From the NCBI RefSeq assembly GCF_900105885.1, contig NZ_LT629780.1:1922001-1986000 (forward strand): a stretch of DNA of 64,000 bases, given 5' to 3'. Both the position numbers and the translations under genes were made by a program. Under the pieces are notes generated by a model. It saw only the letters and a list, made by a program, of their open reading frames with translations. It was not told the DNA's origin and did not search any database. Shown here one piece after another: positions 11,767 through 20,697 of this stretch (its first letter is position 1; every line of letters begins with the position of its first letter). The stretch comes from Pseudomonas guangdongensis (GTDB taxonomy: Bacteria; Pseudomonadota; Gammaproteobacteria; Pseudomonadales; Pseudomonadaceae).

Positions 11767-13362
11767 TCAGCTCGTACTGTCGGGGTGGGCGAAGGTGATG
11801 CGAAAGCAGGCACCGTCCTCGCGGGGCAGATGGTCGAGGCGCGCGCGGTTGCTTTCGCACAGCTCGCGGGCGAGGTACAGGCCCAGGCCCGTGCCCTGGG
11901 TCCCGGTGGTGAAGAACGGCTCGAACAGCTGTTCCTGCAACTCCTCGGGGATGCCGTCGCCGTCGTCGCGGATCTCCAGGGCCGGCAGCCCGCTGCGCGC
12001 GTCGCGCCGCAGCTCCAGCCAGAGCTGGCCGCGCCCGTGGCGCTGTGTGCTGTGGCGCAGGCCGTTCTGTACCAGGTTGTTGAGTACCTGCAGCAGCTGT
12101 TGCGGGTCGCAGCGGGTCTGCAGCGAGGTGGCCGGAGTGGCGAGGTGCAGGCGGGCGTCGGGGCTGAGGGTTTCCTGGGTCTCGGCGACGAAGCGGTGCA
12201 GCCAGTAGCGCAGGTCGAGCAGCTGCGGTTCGGCGGGGCGGCGCCGCGACAGCTGCAGGACGTTCTCGACGATCAGGTTCATGCGCCGCGCATGGTCGAG
12301 GACGATCTGCGTCAGGCGCCGGTCGGCGGGGGCGAGCTGCTCGGCTTCCTGCAGCAGCTGCGCGGCGTGGCTGATCGCCCCCAGCGGATTGCGGATCTCG
12401 TGGGCGATGCCGGCGGCCAGGCGGCCGAGGGCGGCGAGCTTGAGCTGCTGGGCCTGCTGGGCGAGCTGCGAGACGTCGTCGAGCAACACCAGCAGGCTGC
12501 CTTCGCCCTGCTGGCGCAGCGCGACGAAGCCGGGCTGCAGCAGTGGCCCGGCGGCGTGCGCCTGCAGCGGTGGGGGTTGCAGGGTCGGGTTGCGGCTCCA
12601 TTGCTGCAGGCGTTCGAGCAGCGCCGGGCAGCAGTCGCCGAGGCGTCGGCCGAGCAGCTCGGTCTGGCCGAGCAGCGCCAGGCTCGCCGGGTTTGCCAGC
12701 AGCACCTGCTGCTGCGCGCCGACCACCAGGATGCCGCTGTGCATGTGTTCGAGGATCAGTGCGTTGAGCGCCTGCAGGTCGGCCGCGGTGGCGGCGTGGC
12801 GGTGCGCCAGGCGTTCGCTGCTCTGCTGGCGGCGCACCAGCAGGCGGATCAGCAGGGCGGCGGCGAAGCACAGGGCGCCGAGCACGCCGGCCTGCAGGTA
12901 ATGGGCGCTGGACGCCGGCTGCCCGAGGCTGAGGTGGAAGGTCAGGTAGAGCAGGGCGAGGCTGGCCAGGGCGGCGAGCAGCAGGCCGAGGCGCTCGGGG
13001 AGCAGCACGTTGGCGATCGCCACCGAAATCGCCAGCAGGCCGCCGAGGCCGCTGGCCACGCCGCCGGCGGCGTAGAGCAGCAGGCTCAGGCAGGCGAGAT
13101 CGGCCAGCGCCAGGGCGAACAGCGGCCAGGGACGGTCGGGGCGCTGCACCAGCAGGGCGATGACCAGGTTGCCGGCCAGGTAGGCCCAGGCGCCGCCCTG
13201 CAGCAAGGCCGGCTGCAGTTGCGGCAGCAGCGCGTCGTGCAGGTCGCCGGCCAGCAGCACGCTCAGCGCCAGGCCGATGCTCAGCCGGTAGAGGTGATAG
13301 AGGCGCAGGACTCGCCGGCCCTGCGGGTCGTCGGCCAGCGGGGTGTCAGTCGCGCGGTTCAG
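11767..13362 (-). CDS. pilS: PilS-type sensor histidine kinase, non-canonical start
   Basis: Membrane histidine kinase partner of PilR. The N-terminal part has about six hydrophobic helices (residues ~30-190), followed by a PAS-like region, the H-box A-G-I-A-H-E-I-R-N-P-L-G (phospho-His), the N-box N-N-L-V-Q-N-G-L-R-H-S and the G-boxes D-D-G-D-G-I-P and G-T-G-L-G-L-Y. Homology to PilS is clear from R-V-L-R-L-Y-H-L-Y-R onward. No ATG, GTG or TTG exists between the frame's ATG at 13551 and this conserved N-terminus. I propose CTG at 13362 (531 aa, close to the PilS length I recall), with AGGA about 8 bp upstream and 17 bp inside the preceding gene. Starting at 13551 would give 594 aa with a non-homologous Arg-rich extension. 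Confidence 0.85.
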   Translation of the reverse strand: MNRATDTPLADDPQGRRVLRLYHLYRLSIGLALSVLLAGDLHDALLPQLQPALLQGGAWAYLAGNLVIALLVQRPDRPWPLFALALADLACLSLLLYAAGGVASGLGGLLAISVAIANVLLPERLGLLLAALASLALLYLTFHLSLGQPASSAHYLQAGVLGALCFAAALLIRLLVRRQQSSERLAHRHAATAADLQALNALILEHMHSGILVVGAQQQVLLANPASLALLGQTELLGRRLGDCCPALLERLQQWSRNPTLQPPPLQAHAAGPLLQPGFVALRQQGEGSLLVLLDDVSQLAQQAQQLKLAALGRLAAGIAHEIRNPLGAISHAAQLLQEAEQLAPADRRLTQIVLDHARRMNLIVENVLQLSRRRPAEPQLLDLRYWLHRFVAETQETLSPDARLHLATPATSLQTRCDPQQLLQVLNNLVQNGLRHSTQRHGRGQLWLELRRDARSGLPALEIRDDGDGIPEELQEQLFEPFFTTGTQGTGLGLYLARELCESNRARLDHLPREDGACFRITFAHPDSTS

Positions 13363-13582
13363 AGTCGGCGTCCTGCGGCAGATGCTCGCGGCAGCAATAC
13401 CAGTGCGTGCCTTGAGCCAGCGCTTCCTTGCGCGGGATGTGGATGCCGCAGTGCGCGCAGCGCACCATCGCTTCGGGAGTCGGCGGCGGCGGGGCGGCGG
13501 ACGGGCGGCGCGGGCGCAAGAAGCGCCGCCAGAGCCACCAGACGACGGCACCCAGGGCGATCAGGATCAACAGGCGAGCCAT
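13346..13582 (-). CDS. PP0621-type small membrane protein with CxxC zinc-like motif
   Basis: Small protein of 78 aa. It has an N-terminal hydrophobic helix (M-A-R-L-L-I-L-I-A-L-G-A-V-V-W-W-L), a basic proline-rich linker, and a C-terminal mini-domain with C-A-H-C-G and Y-C-C-R-E-H, which resembles a small zinc ribbon. Genes of this kind sit directly upstream of pilS in Pseudomonas genomes and carry the family label PP0621 as I recall it; function unknown. The ATG at 13582 is the natural start; a longer frame to 13747 has no support. It overlaps the proposed pilS start by 17 bp, so coupling with pilS translation is likely. Confidence 0.75.
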   Translation of the reverse strand: MARLLILIALGAVVWWLWRRFLRPRRPSAAPPPPTPEAMVRCAHCGIHIPRKEALAQGTHWYCCREHLPQDADSEPRD

Positions 13583-13752
13583 GGCGGTCCGTATGCAGTG
13601 CGAAAGGGGCGCCAGTGTAGCCAAGCGGCCCCGGCTCGCCCAGCGCCGGGGCCGGCGACTGTGCGTTGTTTCCGCCGCCGTCGTTGCGGGACAATTGCCC
13701 CACCGCAGGTCGCGCGACGGCGACCTGCTTCCCTGACGAGAGCGCAAAACCG

Positions 13753-15387
13753 ATGAGTCAAGTCCTGCGGGTCGCGATGGCCCAACTCAACCTGCGTGTC
13801 GGCGACATCCATGGCAATGTCGAGCGCATCATCGAGGCCGCCGCCCAGGCCCGCGAGCGCTGGCAGGCCGATGCGATCCTGTTCCCCGAACTGTCGCTGT
13901 GCGGCTACCCGCCGGAGGACCTGCTGCTCAGGGACAGCATGCAGCTGCGCATCGAGGCCGCCCTGGAGCGACTGTGCCGCGAGGTGCGCGGCATCCGCCT
14001 GGTGCTGGGCTTTCCGTGGGTCGAGGGCGGGCGGCGCTACAACGCCTGCGGGCTGATCGAGGACGGCGCGCTGCGGGTGCGCTACTTCAAGCGCAAGCTG
14101 CCCAACTACCAGGTGTTCGACGAGAAGCGCTACTTCGACGCCGGCGACTCGCCCTGCGTGGTGGATATCGCCGGGGTGCCGGTGGCGCTGAGCATCTGCG
14201 AGGACATCTGGCACCCCGAGCCGATGGCCGCGGCGCGCGCGGCCGGTGCGCGGCTGATGCTCAACCTCAACGCCTCGCCGTTCCACCTCGGCAAGCAGGC
14301 CGAGCGCGAGGCGACCCTGGCGGCGCGCGCCGCCGAGGGCGGCATGCCGGTGGTCTACGTCAACCAGGTCGGCGGTCAGGACGAACTGGTGTTCGACGGC
14401 GGCTCCTGCGTGGTGGCCGCCAACGGCCATGTGCTGCAGCGCGCCCCGGCCTTCGAGGAAGGCCTGTTCCTCGCCGAGCTGCAGGTCGACGCCGAGCGGG
14501 TGCAGCCGCAGCCCGGCGCCTGCGCGCCGCTGGCCGGCGAGGAGGCCAGCGTGTACGGCGCGCTGGTGCTCGGGGTGCGCGACTATGTGCGCAAGAACGG
14601 CTTCAAGGGCGTGGTGCTCGGCCTCTCCGGCGGCGTCGATTCGGCGCTGACCCTGGCCATCGCCGTGGACGCCCTCGGCGCCGGGCAGGTGGAGGCGGTG
14701 ATGATGCCCTACCGCTACACCGCGCAGATCAGCCTGGAAGACGCCGAGGCCGAGGCGCGCACCCTGGGCGTCGCCTACAGCGTGCTGCCGATCGCGCCGA
14801 TGGTCGAGGCCTTCATGGACACCCTGGCCCCGGCCTTCGCCGGCCTGGGCCGCGACACCACCGAGGAGAACCTGCAGGCCCGCTGCCGCGGCACCCTGCT
14901 GATGGCGATCTCCAACAAGAAGGGCTACCTGGTGCTGACCACCGGCAACAAGAGCGAGGTGGCGGTCGGCTACTGCACCCTGTACGGCGACATGGCCGGC
15001 GGCTTCGACGTGCTCAAGGACGTGCCCAAGACCCTGGTGTTCCGCCTCTGCCAGTACCGCAACAGCCTGGCCGGCGAGGTGATTCCGCAGCGGGTCATCG
15101 ACCGTCCGCCGTCGGCCGAACTGGCCCCTGATCAGAAGGACGAAGATTCGCTGGCGCCCTATCCGGTGCTCGACGAGATCCTGCGCCTGTACGTCGAGGA
15201 GGACCTCTCGGCCGACGCCATCGTCGCCCGCGGCTTCGCCGCCGATACCGTGCGCAAGATCCTGCGCCTGGTCGATCTCAACGAGTACAAGCGCCGCCAG
15301 GCCGCGGTCGGCCCGCGCATCACCCAGCGCGGCTTCGGCCGCGACCGCCGCTACCCGATCACCTCGGGCTGGCGCCTGGGCGAGTGA
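13753..15387 (+). CDS. nadE: Glutamine-dependent NAD+ synthetase
   Basis: Last step of NAD synthesis: amidation of deamido-NAD+ with glutamine as nitrogen donor; 544 aa. The N-terminal nitrilase-type glutaminase domain has the triad Glu46 (F-P-E-L-S), Lys115 (K-R-K-L-P-N) and Cys149 (S-I-C-E-D-I-W). The C-terminal NAD synthase domain has the PP-loop S-G-G-V-D-S at 292-297. The start at 13753 gives M-S-Q-V-L-R-V-A-M-A-Q-L-N. It is transcribed divergently from the PP0621/pilSR group. It ends 22 bp from the convergent CDF gene, with a small GC hairpin at 15389-15405 between them. Confidence 0.96.
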   Translation: MSQVLRVAMAQLNLRVGDIHGNVERIIEAAAQARERWQADAILFPELSLCGYPPEDLLLRDSMQLRIEAALERLCREVRGIRLVLGFPWVEGGRRYNACGLIEDGALRVRYFKRKLPNYQVFDEKRYFDAGDSPCVVDIAGVPVALSICEDIWHPEPMAAARAAGARLMLNLNASPFHLGKQAEREATLAARAAEGGMPVVYVNQVGGQDELVFDGGSCVVAANGHVLQRAPAFEEGLFLAELQVDAERVQPQPGACAPLAGEEASVYGALVLGVRDYVRKNGFKGVVLGLSGGVDSALTLAIAVDALGAGQVEAVMMPYRYTAQISLEDAEAEARTLGVAYSVLPIAPMVEAFMDTLAPAFAGLGRDTTEENLQARCRGTLLMAISNKKGYLVLTTGNKSEVAVGYCTLYGDMAGGFDVLKDVPKTLVFRLCQYRNSLAGEVIPQRVIDRPPSAELAPDQKDEDSLAPYPVLDEILRLYVEEDLSADAIVARGFAADTVRKILRLVDLNEYKRRQAAVGPRITQRGFGRDRRYPITSGWRLGE

Positions 15388-15408
15388 GCGCGCCGCCCTG
15401 GCGCGGTG

Positions 15409-16281
15409 CTAGTCGTGCGGGTCGGCGTGGACCAGCACCTCGGCGCGCGGGAACTCGGCGCGGATCGCCAGCTCGACGGCCTCGCAGAGGGCGTGGGCTT
15501 CCTGGAGGCTGAGCTGGCCCGGCAGGTCCAGATGCAGCTGGACGAACCAGCGGGTGCCGGACATCCGCGTGCGCAGGTCGTGGGCGCCGAGCACGCCCGG
15601 CACGTCGAGGGCCAGCAGCCGCATGCGCTCGCTGGTTTCCAGCGGCAGTTCCTGGTCCATCAGCACCGCCGCCGATTCGCGGACGATGGTCAGGGCGTTC
15701 CAGAAGATGTACAGGGCAATGGCCATGCCGAACAGCGCATCGGCGCTGCGCCAGCCCCAGGCGGCCAGCAGCAGGGCGGCGAGGATGCTGGCGTTGAGCA
15801 GCAGGTCGGAGGCGTAGTGCAGCGAATCGGCGCGGATCGCCGTCGATCCTGTGGTGCGCACCACATGGCGCTGGAACATCAGCAGCAGGCCCGTCAGGGC
15901 CAGTGACAGCAGCATCACCGCCACGCCGATGCCGGTGGCCTCGATGTCCTGCGGCGCCTGCAGGCGCTCGAAGCCGCGCCAGCCGACCAGCAGGGCGCTG
16001 AGAGCGATGAACAGCGCCTGGCCGAGGCCGGCCAGCGCCTCGGCCTTGCCGTGGCCGTAGCGGTGGTTCTCGTCGGCCGGTTGCAGCGCGTAGTGCACGG
16101 CGATCAGGTTGATCAGCGAGGCGGCGCCGTCCAGCAGCGAGTCGGTGAGGCCGGCGAGCAGGCTGACCGAGCCGCTCAGCCACCAGGCGAAGGCCTTGGC
16201 GGCCACCAGGATCAGCGCGGTGCTCAGGGCGGCGACCGAGGCCAGGCGCATCAGGCGGCCGTGTTCGCGGCTCGGGTTCAT
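15409..16281 (-). CDS. fieF: FieF-like cation diffusion facilitator
   Basis: Inner-membrane divalent metal/proton antiporter (Fe2+/Zn2+ efflux type), 290 aa. Six membrane helices occupy residues ~12-205 and a cytoplasmic ferredoxin-like domain follows. Metal-site motifs of the CDF family are present: D-S-L-L-D-G in helix 2 and H-Y-A-S-D in helix 5. H-R-Y-G-H-G-K-A-E follows helix 2. The lipoprotein gene lies 10 bp upstream on the same strand, suggesting a two-gene unit. The preferred metal cannot be read from the sequence. Confidence 0.9.
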   Translation of the reverse strand: MNPSREHGRLMRLASVAALSTALILVAAKAFAWWLSGSVSLLAGLTDSLLDGAASLINLIAVHYALQPADENHRYGHGKAEALAGLGQALFIALSALLVGWRGFERLQAPQDIEATGIGVAVMLLSLALTGLLLMFQRHVVRTTGSTAIRADSLHYASDLLLNASILAALLLAAWGWRSADALFGMAIALYIFWNALTIVRESAAVLMDQELPLETSERMRLLALDVPGVLGAHDLRTRMSGTRWFVQLHLDLPGQLSLQEAHALCEAVELAIRAEFPRAEVLVHADPHD

Positions 16282-16291
16282 GGCGGGCTCC

Positions 16292-16708
16292 TCAGGCGGC
16301 CGGACGCAGGCCGTAGGCGGCCAGTTGCTCGATGCCGCCGGCCTGCTGGATCAGCCGCGGATCGTCCAGTGGCAGATCGCGGGCCAGCTGTTCCTGCAGG
16401 ATGGCATGTAGCTGCGCGCGGTCGATGCGCCCGTCGGCGCCGATGGCGTCGCGCAGGCGCTCGGGGGCCACCGAGTAGCGGCCTTCGGGCAGATAGATGG
16501 CGCCGGTGGCGAAGTCGATGGCGAAGGCGATCAGCCCCGGCACCACATAGAACAGGATGCCGACGGCGTTGAGGGCGGCGACCGCCGGGTCGATCTGGCC
16601 GTTGAGCTGGCCGCGGCGCTCCGGGTAGAACAGGGTGCCGCAGCCGGCCAGCTGGGCGAGCAGGCTGCTGGCCAGCAGGGCGGCGAGGATTCGCGAGGGA
16701 CTACGCAT
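16292..16708 (-). CDS. Predicted lipoprotein with a hydrophobic central segment
   Basis: Unrecognised lipoprotein of 138 aa. The signal peptide ends in the lipobox L-A-G-C (Cys23), followed by G-T-L-F-Y-P-E-R-R-G-Q. A second hydrophobic stretch (V-G-I-L-F-Y-V-V-P-G-L-I-A-F-A-I-D-F) precedes a polar C-terminus. The ATG at 16708 is chosen because AAGGAAA lies about 6 bp upstream. It sits 10 bp before the fieF-like gene on the same strand and is divergent from hrpB. Similar short lipoproteins with the F-Y-P-E-R-R-G-Q signature occur across Pseudomonas, but I know no function. Confidence 0.7.
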   Translation of the reverse strand: MRSPSRILAALLASSLLAQLAGCGTLFYPERRGQLNGQIDPAVAALNAVGILFYVVPGLIAFAIDFATGAIYLPEGRYSVAPERLRDAIGADGRIDRAQLHAILQEQLARDLPLDDPRLIQQAGGIEQLAAYGLRPAA

Positions 16709-16848
16709 GCATCGTTTCCTTGACATGAACGCTACTGACAACCGACCACGGCGACGGCGCACAGTTGCAGGTGCGTGACGCCGGGCGGCATCCGGGGGCG
16801 CAGTGTACGCGGCCCGCGACGGCTGCCGGAAGCCGGCGGCGGCGCGGC

Positions 16849-16854
16849 TATAAT
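16849..16854 (+). promoter_or_regulatory. Consensus -10 box upstream of hrpB
   Basis: A perfect TATAAT in otherwise very GC-rich DNA, 33 bp before the hrpB ATG at 16888. No good -35 hexamer is seen 16-18 bp upstream, so this is a likely but weakly supported sigma-70 promoter. Confidence 0.4.
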
Positions 16855-16887
16855 CGCCGCCCTTGCCGTCTGCCGTAACGAGAACTC

Positions 16888-19434
16888 ATGAGCCTGTCCA
16901 CCGCCCTGCCCATCGATGCCGCCCTGCCTGCGCTGCGCGCCGCCCTGGCCGAGCGCCACGAGGCGGTGCTGGAGGCGCCGCCCGGCGCCGGCAAGACCAC
17001 CCGCGTGCCGCTGGCGCTGCTCGACGAGCCGTGGCTGGCCGGGCAGCGCATCGTCATGCTCGAACCGCGCCGGCTGGCCGCGCGCGCCGCCGCCGAGCGT
17101 CTGGCCAGCGAGCTGGGCGAGCGGGTCGGCGAGACTGTCGGCTATCGCATCCGCCTGGACAGCCGGGTGGGGCCGAACACGCGCATCGAGGTTGTCACCG
17201 AGGGCATCCTCGCCCGTCGCCTGCAGGACGACCCGGGCCTGGAGGGTGTCGGCCTGGTGATCTTCGACGAGTATCACGAGCGCAGCCTGGACGCCGACCT
17301 GGCCCTGGCGCTGACCCTCAGCGGCCGCGAGCTGCTGCGCGAGGGGCCGCCGCTCAAGGTGCTGCCGATGTCGGCGACCCTCGACGGCGAGCGTCTGGCC
17401 GCACTGCTCGGCGATGCCCCGCTGGTGCGCAGCGAAGGGCGCATGTACCCGGTGGACATCCACTGGGGCCGCGCCGCCCAGCCCGGCGAGGCGCTGGAGC
17501 CGCGGGTGGTGCAGACCGTGCTGCAGGCGCTGGCCGAACAGGGCGGCAGCCTGCTGGTGTTCCTCCCCGGTCAGGCGGAGATCCGCCGCGTGCAGGCGGC
17601 GCTGGAGGAGACGTTGGCCAATCGCGCCGACATCCTGCTCTGCCCGCTGCACGGCGAGCTGGAGCTGGCCGCCCAGCGCGCTGCCATCGAACCGGCGCCG
17701 GCCGGGCAGCGCAAGGTGGTGCTGGCCACCAACATCGCCGAGACCAGCCTGACCATCGACGGCGTGCGCGTGGTGATCGACGCCGGCCTGGAGCGGGTGC
17801 CGCGCTTCGACCCGGCCAGCGGCATGACCCGCCTGGACACCCAGCGCATCTCCCGTGCCTCGGCCACCCAGCGCGCCGGGCGCGCCGGCCGCCTGGAGCC
17901 GGGGGTGTGCTACCGCCTGTGGTCGCAGACCCAGCACGAGCAACTGGCCGCCCACAGCAGCGCCGAGATACTCCAGGCCGATCTGACCGGCCTGGCCCTG
18001 CAGCTGGCGCGCTGGGGTGTTGACGACGCCGGCGAGCTGGTCTGGCTCGACGCGCCGCCGGCCGCCGTGCTGGCCCAGGCCCGCGAGCTGCTGCAGCGCC
18101 TCGGCGCGCTGGAGCCGCGCGGCAAGGGCTGGGCGCTGACCGCCCACGGCCAGGCGATGGCCACGCTGCCGGCCTATCCGCGCCTGGCGCACCTGCTGCT
18201 GCGCGGGCAGAGCCTCGGCCTCGGCGCGCTGGCCGCCGATCTCGCCGCGCTGCTCTCCGAGCGCGACATCCTGCGCGGCGCCGGCGCCGACCTGCACAGT
18301 CGTCTGGCCCTGCTGTCCGGCGAGGCGCGCGGCCCGCGCGGCGCCCAGGGCGGCGTGCAGCGCGCCCGCCAGCTGGCCCGCCAGTTCCGCAATCTGTTGC
18401 CGAAAGGGGTCGAGCAGCCGGTCGCCGATCCCGAGCATCCGCGCTGGCTGGGCTGCCTGCTGGCCTTCGCCTATCCCGACCGCATCGCCCGCCAGCGCCG
18501 TGCAGGCGGTGCCGACTACCGCCTGGCCAACGGTCGCGCCGCGCAGTTCGGCGAACCCGATGCGCTGATGAAGCACGAGTGGCTGGTGGTCGCCGACCTC
18601 GGCAGCCGCCAGGGCCAGCGCGAGGAGCGCATCTACCTGGCCGCCGACCTCGACCCGGCGCTGTTCGACGGCCCGCTGGCCGAGCAGGTGCGCGATGTGG
18701 AGCTGCTCGACTGGGACGAGCGCGAGGGCGTGCTGCGCGCCGAGCGCCAGCGCCGGGTCGGCGAGCTGGTGCTGTCCAGCGAGGCGCTGGCCGGGCTGGA
18801 CGAGGCGGCGCGCGGCCGCGCGCTGGCCGCGCTGGTGCGGCGCAAGGGCCTGGAACTGCTGCCGTGGACGCCCGAGCTGCGCCAGTGGCAGGCGCGCATC
18901 GCCCTGCTGCGTCGTCTCGACCTGGCGGAAAAGGGCGCCAGCGAATGGCCGGACGTCGGCGACGCGGCGCTGCTCGCCAGCCTGGAAGACTGGCTGCTGC
19001 CGTATCTGGGCCGGGTCAGCCGGCTCAGCCACTTCGCCGCGCTGGACCTTCCCGCGATCCTCCAGGGCCTGCTGCCCTGGCCGCTGCCGCAGCGCCTCGA
19101 CGAGCTGGCGCCGAAGACCCTGGAAGTGCCGTCCGGATCGAGGATCCGTCTCGACTACGGCGAGGAGCCGCCGGTGCTGGCGGTGCGCCTGCAGGAGCTG
19201 TTCGGCCTGGCCGCCACGCCGCGCATCGCCGGCGGGCGCCTGGGCGTCAAGCTGCACCTGTTGTCGCCGGCGCAGCGCCCGGTGCAGGTGACCCAGGACC
19301 TGGCCAGTTTCTGGGCCAACACCTATGCCGAGGTTAAGAAGGACCTCAAGGGGCGCTACCCCAAACACTACTGGCCGGACGACCCGCTGATCGCCGAGCC
19401 CACCGCGCGGGCCAAGCCGCGCAAGCCGAGCTGA
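16888..19434 (+). CDS. hrpB: ATP-dependent helicase HrpB
   Basis: DEAH/RHA-type helicase of 848 aa, the normal HrpB length. Walker A is P-P-G-A-G-K-T-T (31-38), motif II is D-E-Y-H (family DEAH variant, near residue 131), motif III is S-A-T, and motif VI Q-R-A-G-R-A-G-R is intact. The C-terminal HrpB-specific domain ends with F-W-A-N-T-Y-A-E-V-K-K-D-L-K-G-R-Y-P-K-H-Y-W-P. The cellular role of HrpB is poorly defined in general. It reads alone, and no convincing terminator follows before the repeat-like element at 19507. Confidence 0.95.
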   Translation: MSLSTALPIDAALPALRAALAERHEAVLEAPPGAGKTTRVPLALLDEPWLAGQRIVMLEPRRLAARAAAERLASELGERVGETVGYRIRLDSRVGPNTRIEVVTEGILARRLQDDPGLEGVGLVIFDEYHERSLDADLALALTLSGRELLREGPPLKVLPMSATLDGERLAALLGDAPLVRSEGRMYPVDIHWGRAAQPGEALEPRVVQTVLQALAEQGGSLLVFLPGQAEIRRVQAALEETLANRADILLCPLHGELELAAQRAAIEPAPAGQRKVVLATNIAETSLTIDGVRVVIDAGLERVPRFDPASGMTRLDTQRISRASATQRAGRAGRLEPGVCYRLWSQTQHEQLAAHSSAEILQADLTGLALQLARWGVDDAGELVWLDAPPAAVLAQARELLQRLGALEPRGKGWALTAHGQAMATLPAYPRLAHLLLRGQSLGLGALAADLAALLSERDILRGAGADLHSRLALLSGEARGPRGAQGGVQRARQLARQFRNLLPKGVEQPVADPEHPRWLGCLLAFAYPDRIARQRRAGGADYRLANGRAAQFGEPDALMKHEWLVVADLGSRQGQREERIYLAADLDPALFDGPLAEQVRDVELLDWDEREGVLRAERQRRVGELVLSSEALAGLDEAARGRALAALVRRKGLELLPWTPELRQWQARIALLRRLDLAEKGASEWPDVGDAALLASLEDWLLPYLGRVSRLSHFAALDLPAILQGLLPWPLPQRLDELAPKTLEVPSGSRIRLDYGEEPPVLAVRLQELFGLAATPRIAGGRLGVKLHLLSPAQRPVQVTQDLASFWANTYAEVKKDLKGRYPKHYWPDDPLIAEPTARAKPRKPS

Positions 19435-19506
19435 GGCGCTGTGGCGGAGATCGGTAGGGCGCCCGCTGAGCGATTACCTGCCAGGCAGGCCGGGCCCACT
19501 TTGCCG

Positions 19507-19534
19507 GTAGAAAATCGCTGCGCGAGTTTTCTAC
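19507..19534. repeat. REP-like hairpin element, copy 1
   Basis: An imperfect palindrome: arms GTAGAAAA and TTTTCTAC enclose TCGC-TGC-GCGA plus one bulged G. The block 19502-19536 aligns without gaps to 54972-55006 (28 of 35 bases identical) and the outer stem differences largely keep base pairing. It lies between hrpB and the TauE-type gene. It resembles the GTAGGGT/ACCCTAC-type palindromes scattered through Pseudomonas intergenic regions. Confidence 0.5.
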
Positions 19535-19630
19535 CCTACGCCCGCCTGCGGCGCTGCACTGCAGGACGTGCGGTGCTGCCTGCGGCTTCCTACAATGGCC
19601 ACCTCTTTTTCTGCCTTGAGGCCCACGGCC

Positions 19631-20377
19631 ATGGACCTACTGCCCGCATCCCTCTCCCTGCTGGATGCCTGCATCCTGATCGCCACCGCCGGCTTCACCT
19701 CGCTGCTTACCGGCGCCATGGGCATCGGCGGCGGGGTGCTGCTGCTGGCGATCATGGCCGGCATCGTGCCGGCCGCCGCGCTGATTCCGGTGCACGGACT
19801 GGTGCAGCTCGGTTCCAACGGCAACCGCGCGCTGATGACCCGCCGGCACATCGACTGGGGGCTGCTCAAGCGCTTCGCCCTCGGCGCGCTGGCCGGCGCG
19901 CTGCTCGCCTCGCTGATCGTGGTGCAGCTACCGCTGCAGTGGATCCAGTTTAGCGTCGCCGCCTTCATCCTCTATCTAGTCTGGGGGCCGAAGCCGGCGC
20001 AGCGCAGCCTGGGCGGCGCCGGGCAGGTGCTGGCCGGCGGCTTCACCACCCTGGTGTCGATGTTCGTCGGCGCTACCGGGCCGCTGGTGGCCGGCTTCAT
20101 CCACCGCCACGACATGGACAAGCTGGCCACCACCGCCACCTTCGCCGGCTGCATGAGCGTCCAGCACCTGCTGAAGATGAGCGTGTTCACCGCCGTCGGC
20201 TTCGCCTTCTGGGACTGGCTGCCGCTGGTGGCGGCAATGATCCTCGCCGGTACCCTGGGCAACTGGCTGGGTCTCAAGCTGCTCGACCGCATGCCGGCGG
20301 CGCAGTTCAAGCGGGTGTTCCGCTGGGTGGTGACCCTGCTGGCGCTGCGCCTGCTCTGGCAGGCCGCCGGGTTCTGA
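19631..20377 (+). CDS. TauE/SafE-family membrane permease
   Basis: Integral membrane protein of 248 aa with about eight hydrophobic helices, of the TauE/SafE (sulfite exporter / anion permease) family. N-terminal signature: T-S-L-L-T-G-A-M-G-I-G-G-G-V-L-L-L. A second half-repeat contains S-M-F-V-G-A-T-G-P-L-V-A-G-F. The ATG at 19631 starts just before the first helix; the upstream in-frame ATG at 19568 would add an unlikely polar leader. Substrate is unknown; the family moves sulfite, sulfonates and similar small anions. Confidence 0.85.
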   Translation: MDLLPASLSLLDACILIATAGFTSLLTGAMGIGGGVLLLAIMAGIVPAAALIPVHGLVQLGSNGNRALMTRRHIDWGLLKRFALGALAGALLASLIVVQLPLQWIQFSVAAFILYLVWGPKPAQRSLGGAGQVLAGGFTTLVSMFVGATGPLVAGFIHRHDMDKLATTATFAGCMSVQHLLKMSVFTAVGFAFWDWLPLVAAMILAGTLGNWLGLKLLDRMPAAQFKRVFRWVVTLLALRLLWQAAGF

Positions 20378-20428
20378 GTGCGCCGGGCCGGCTATGCTGG
20401 AGGGCGACACCTTCTGCGGAGAACGGCC

Positions 20429-20668
20429 ATGACCCAGCCCCGAGTCGCCCAGCGCAGCCCCTGCGCGGTGGAAGTGGAAGCCGGACGCGAATACTGGTGG
20501 TGCCGGTGCGGGCTGAGCCGCAGCCAGCCGTTCTGCGACGGCTCCCATCGCGGCACGCCCTTCACCCCGCTGCGCTACCGCCCGCTGCGCAGCGAAACCC
20601 TGTACTTCTGCGCCTGCAAGCACACCGCCACGCCACCGCTGTGTGACGGCGCTCACAAGCTTGTGTAG
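20429..20668 (+). CDS. Double CDGSH iron-sulfur protein
   Basis: Small 79-aa protein with two CDGSH-type [2Fe-2S] motifs: C25-x-C27-x8-C36-D-G-S-H40 and C61-x-C63-x8-C72-D-G-A-H76. Each has the three-Cys/one-His ligand set typical of mitoNEET-like clusters, which suggests two redox or cluster-transfer centres. The ATG at 20429 has GCGGAGAA upstream. It lies 51 bp after the TauE gene and 29 bp before the SDR gene, so co-transcription is plausible. Function of bacterial tandem-CDGSH proteins is largely undefined. Confidence 0.88.
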   Translation: MTQPRVAQRSPCAVEVEAGREYWWCRCGLSRSQPFCDGSHRGTPFTPLRYRPLRSETLYFCACKHTATPPLCDGAHKLV

Positions 20669-20697
20669 GCTCGCAGGGAAAAAGCCGGAGACAGCCG

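Noticed and set aside
11785..13620. Long open frame antisense to pilS
   Set aside because: Gln/Gly/Ala-rich translation with no motifs, opposite a kinase with clear H, N and G boxes.
16732..19368. 878-codon open frame antisense to hrpB
   Set aside because: Composition-driven shadow of a high-GC gene; the hrpB strand carries all helicase motifs and the antisense protein is low-complexity Gln/Ala/Arg.
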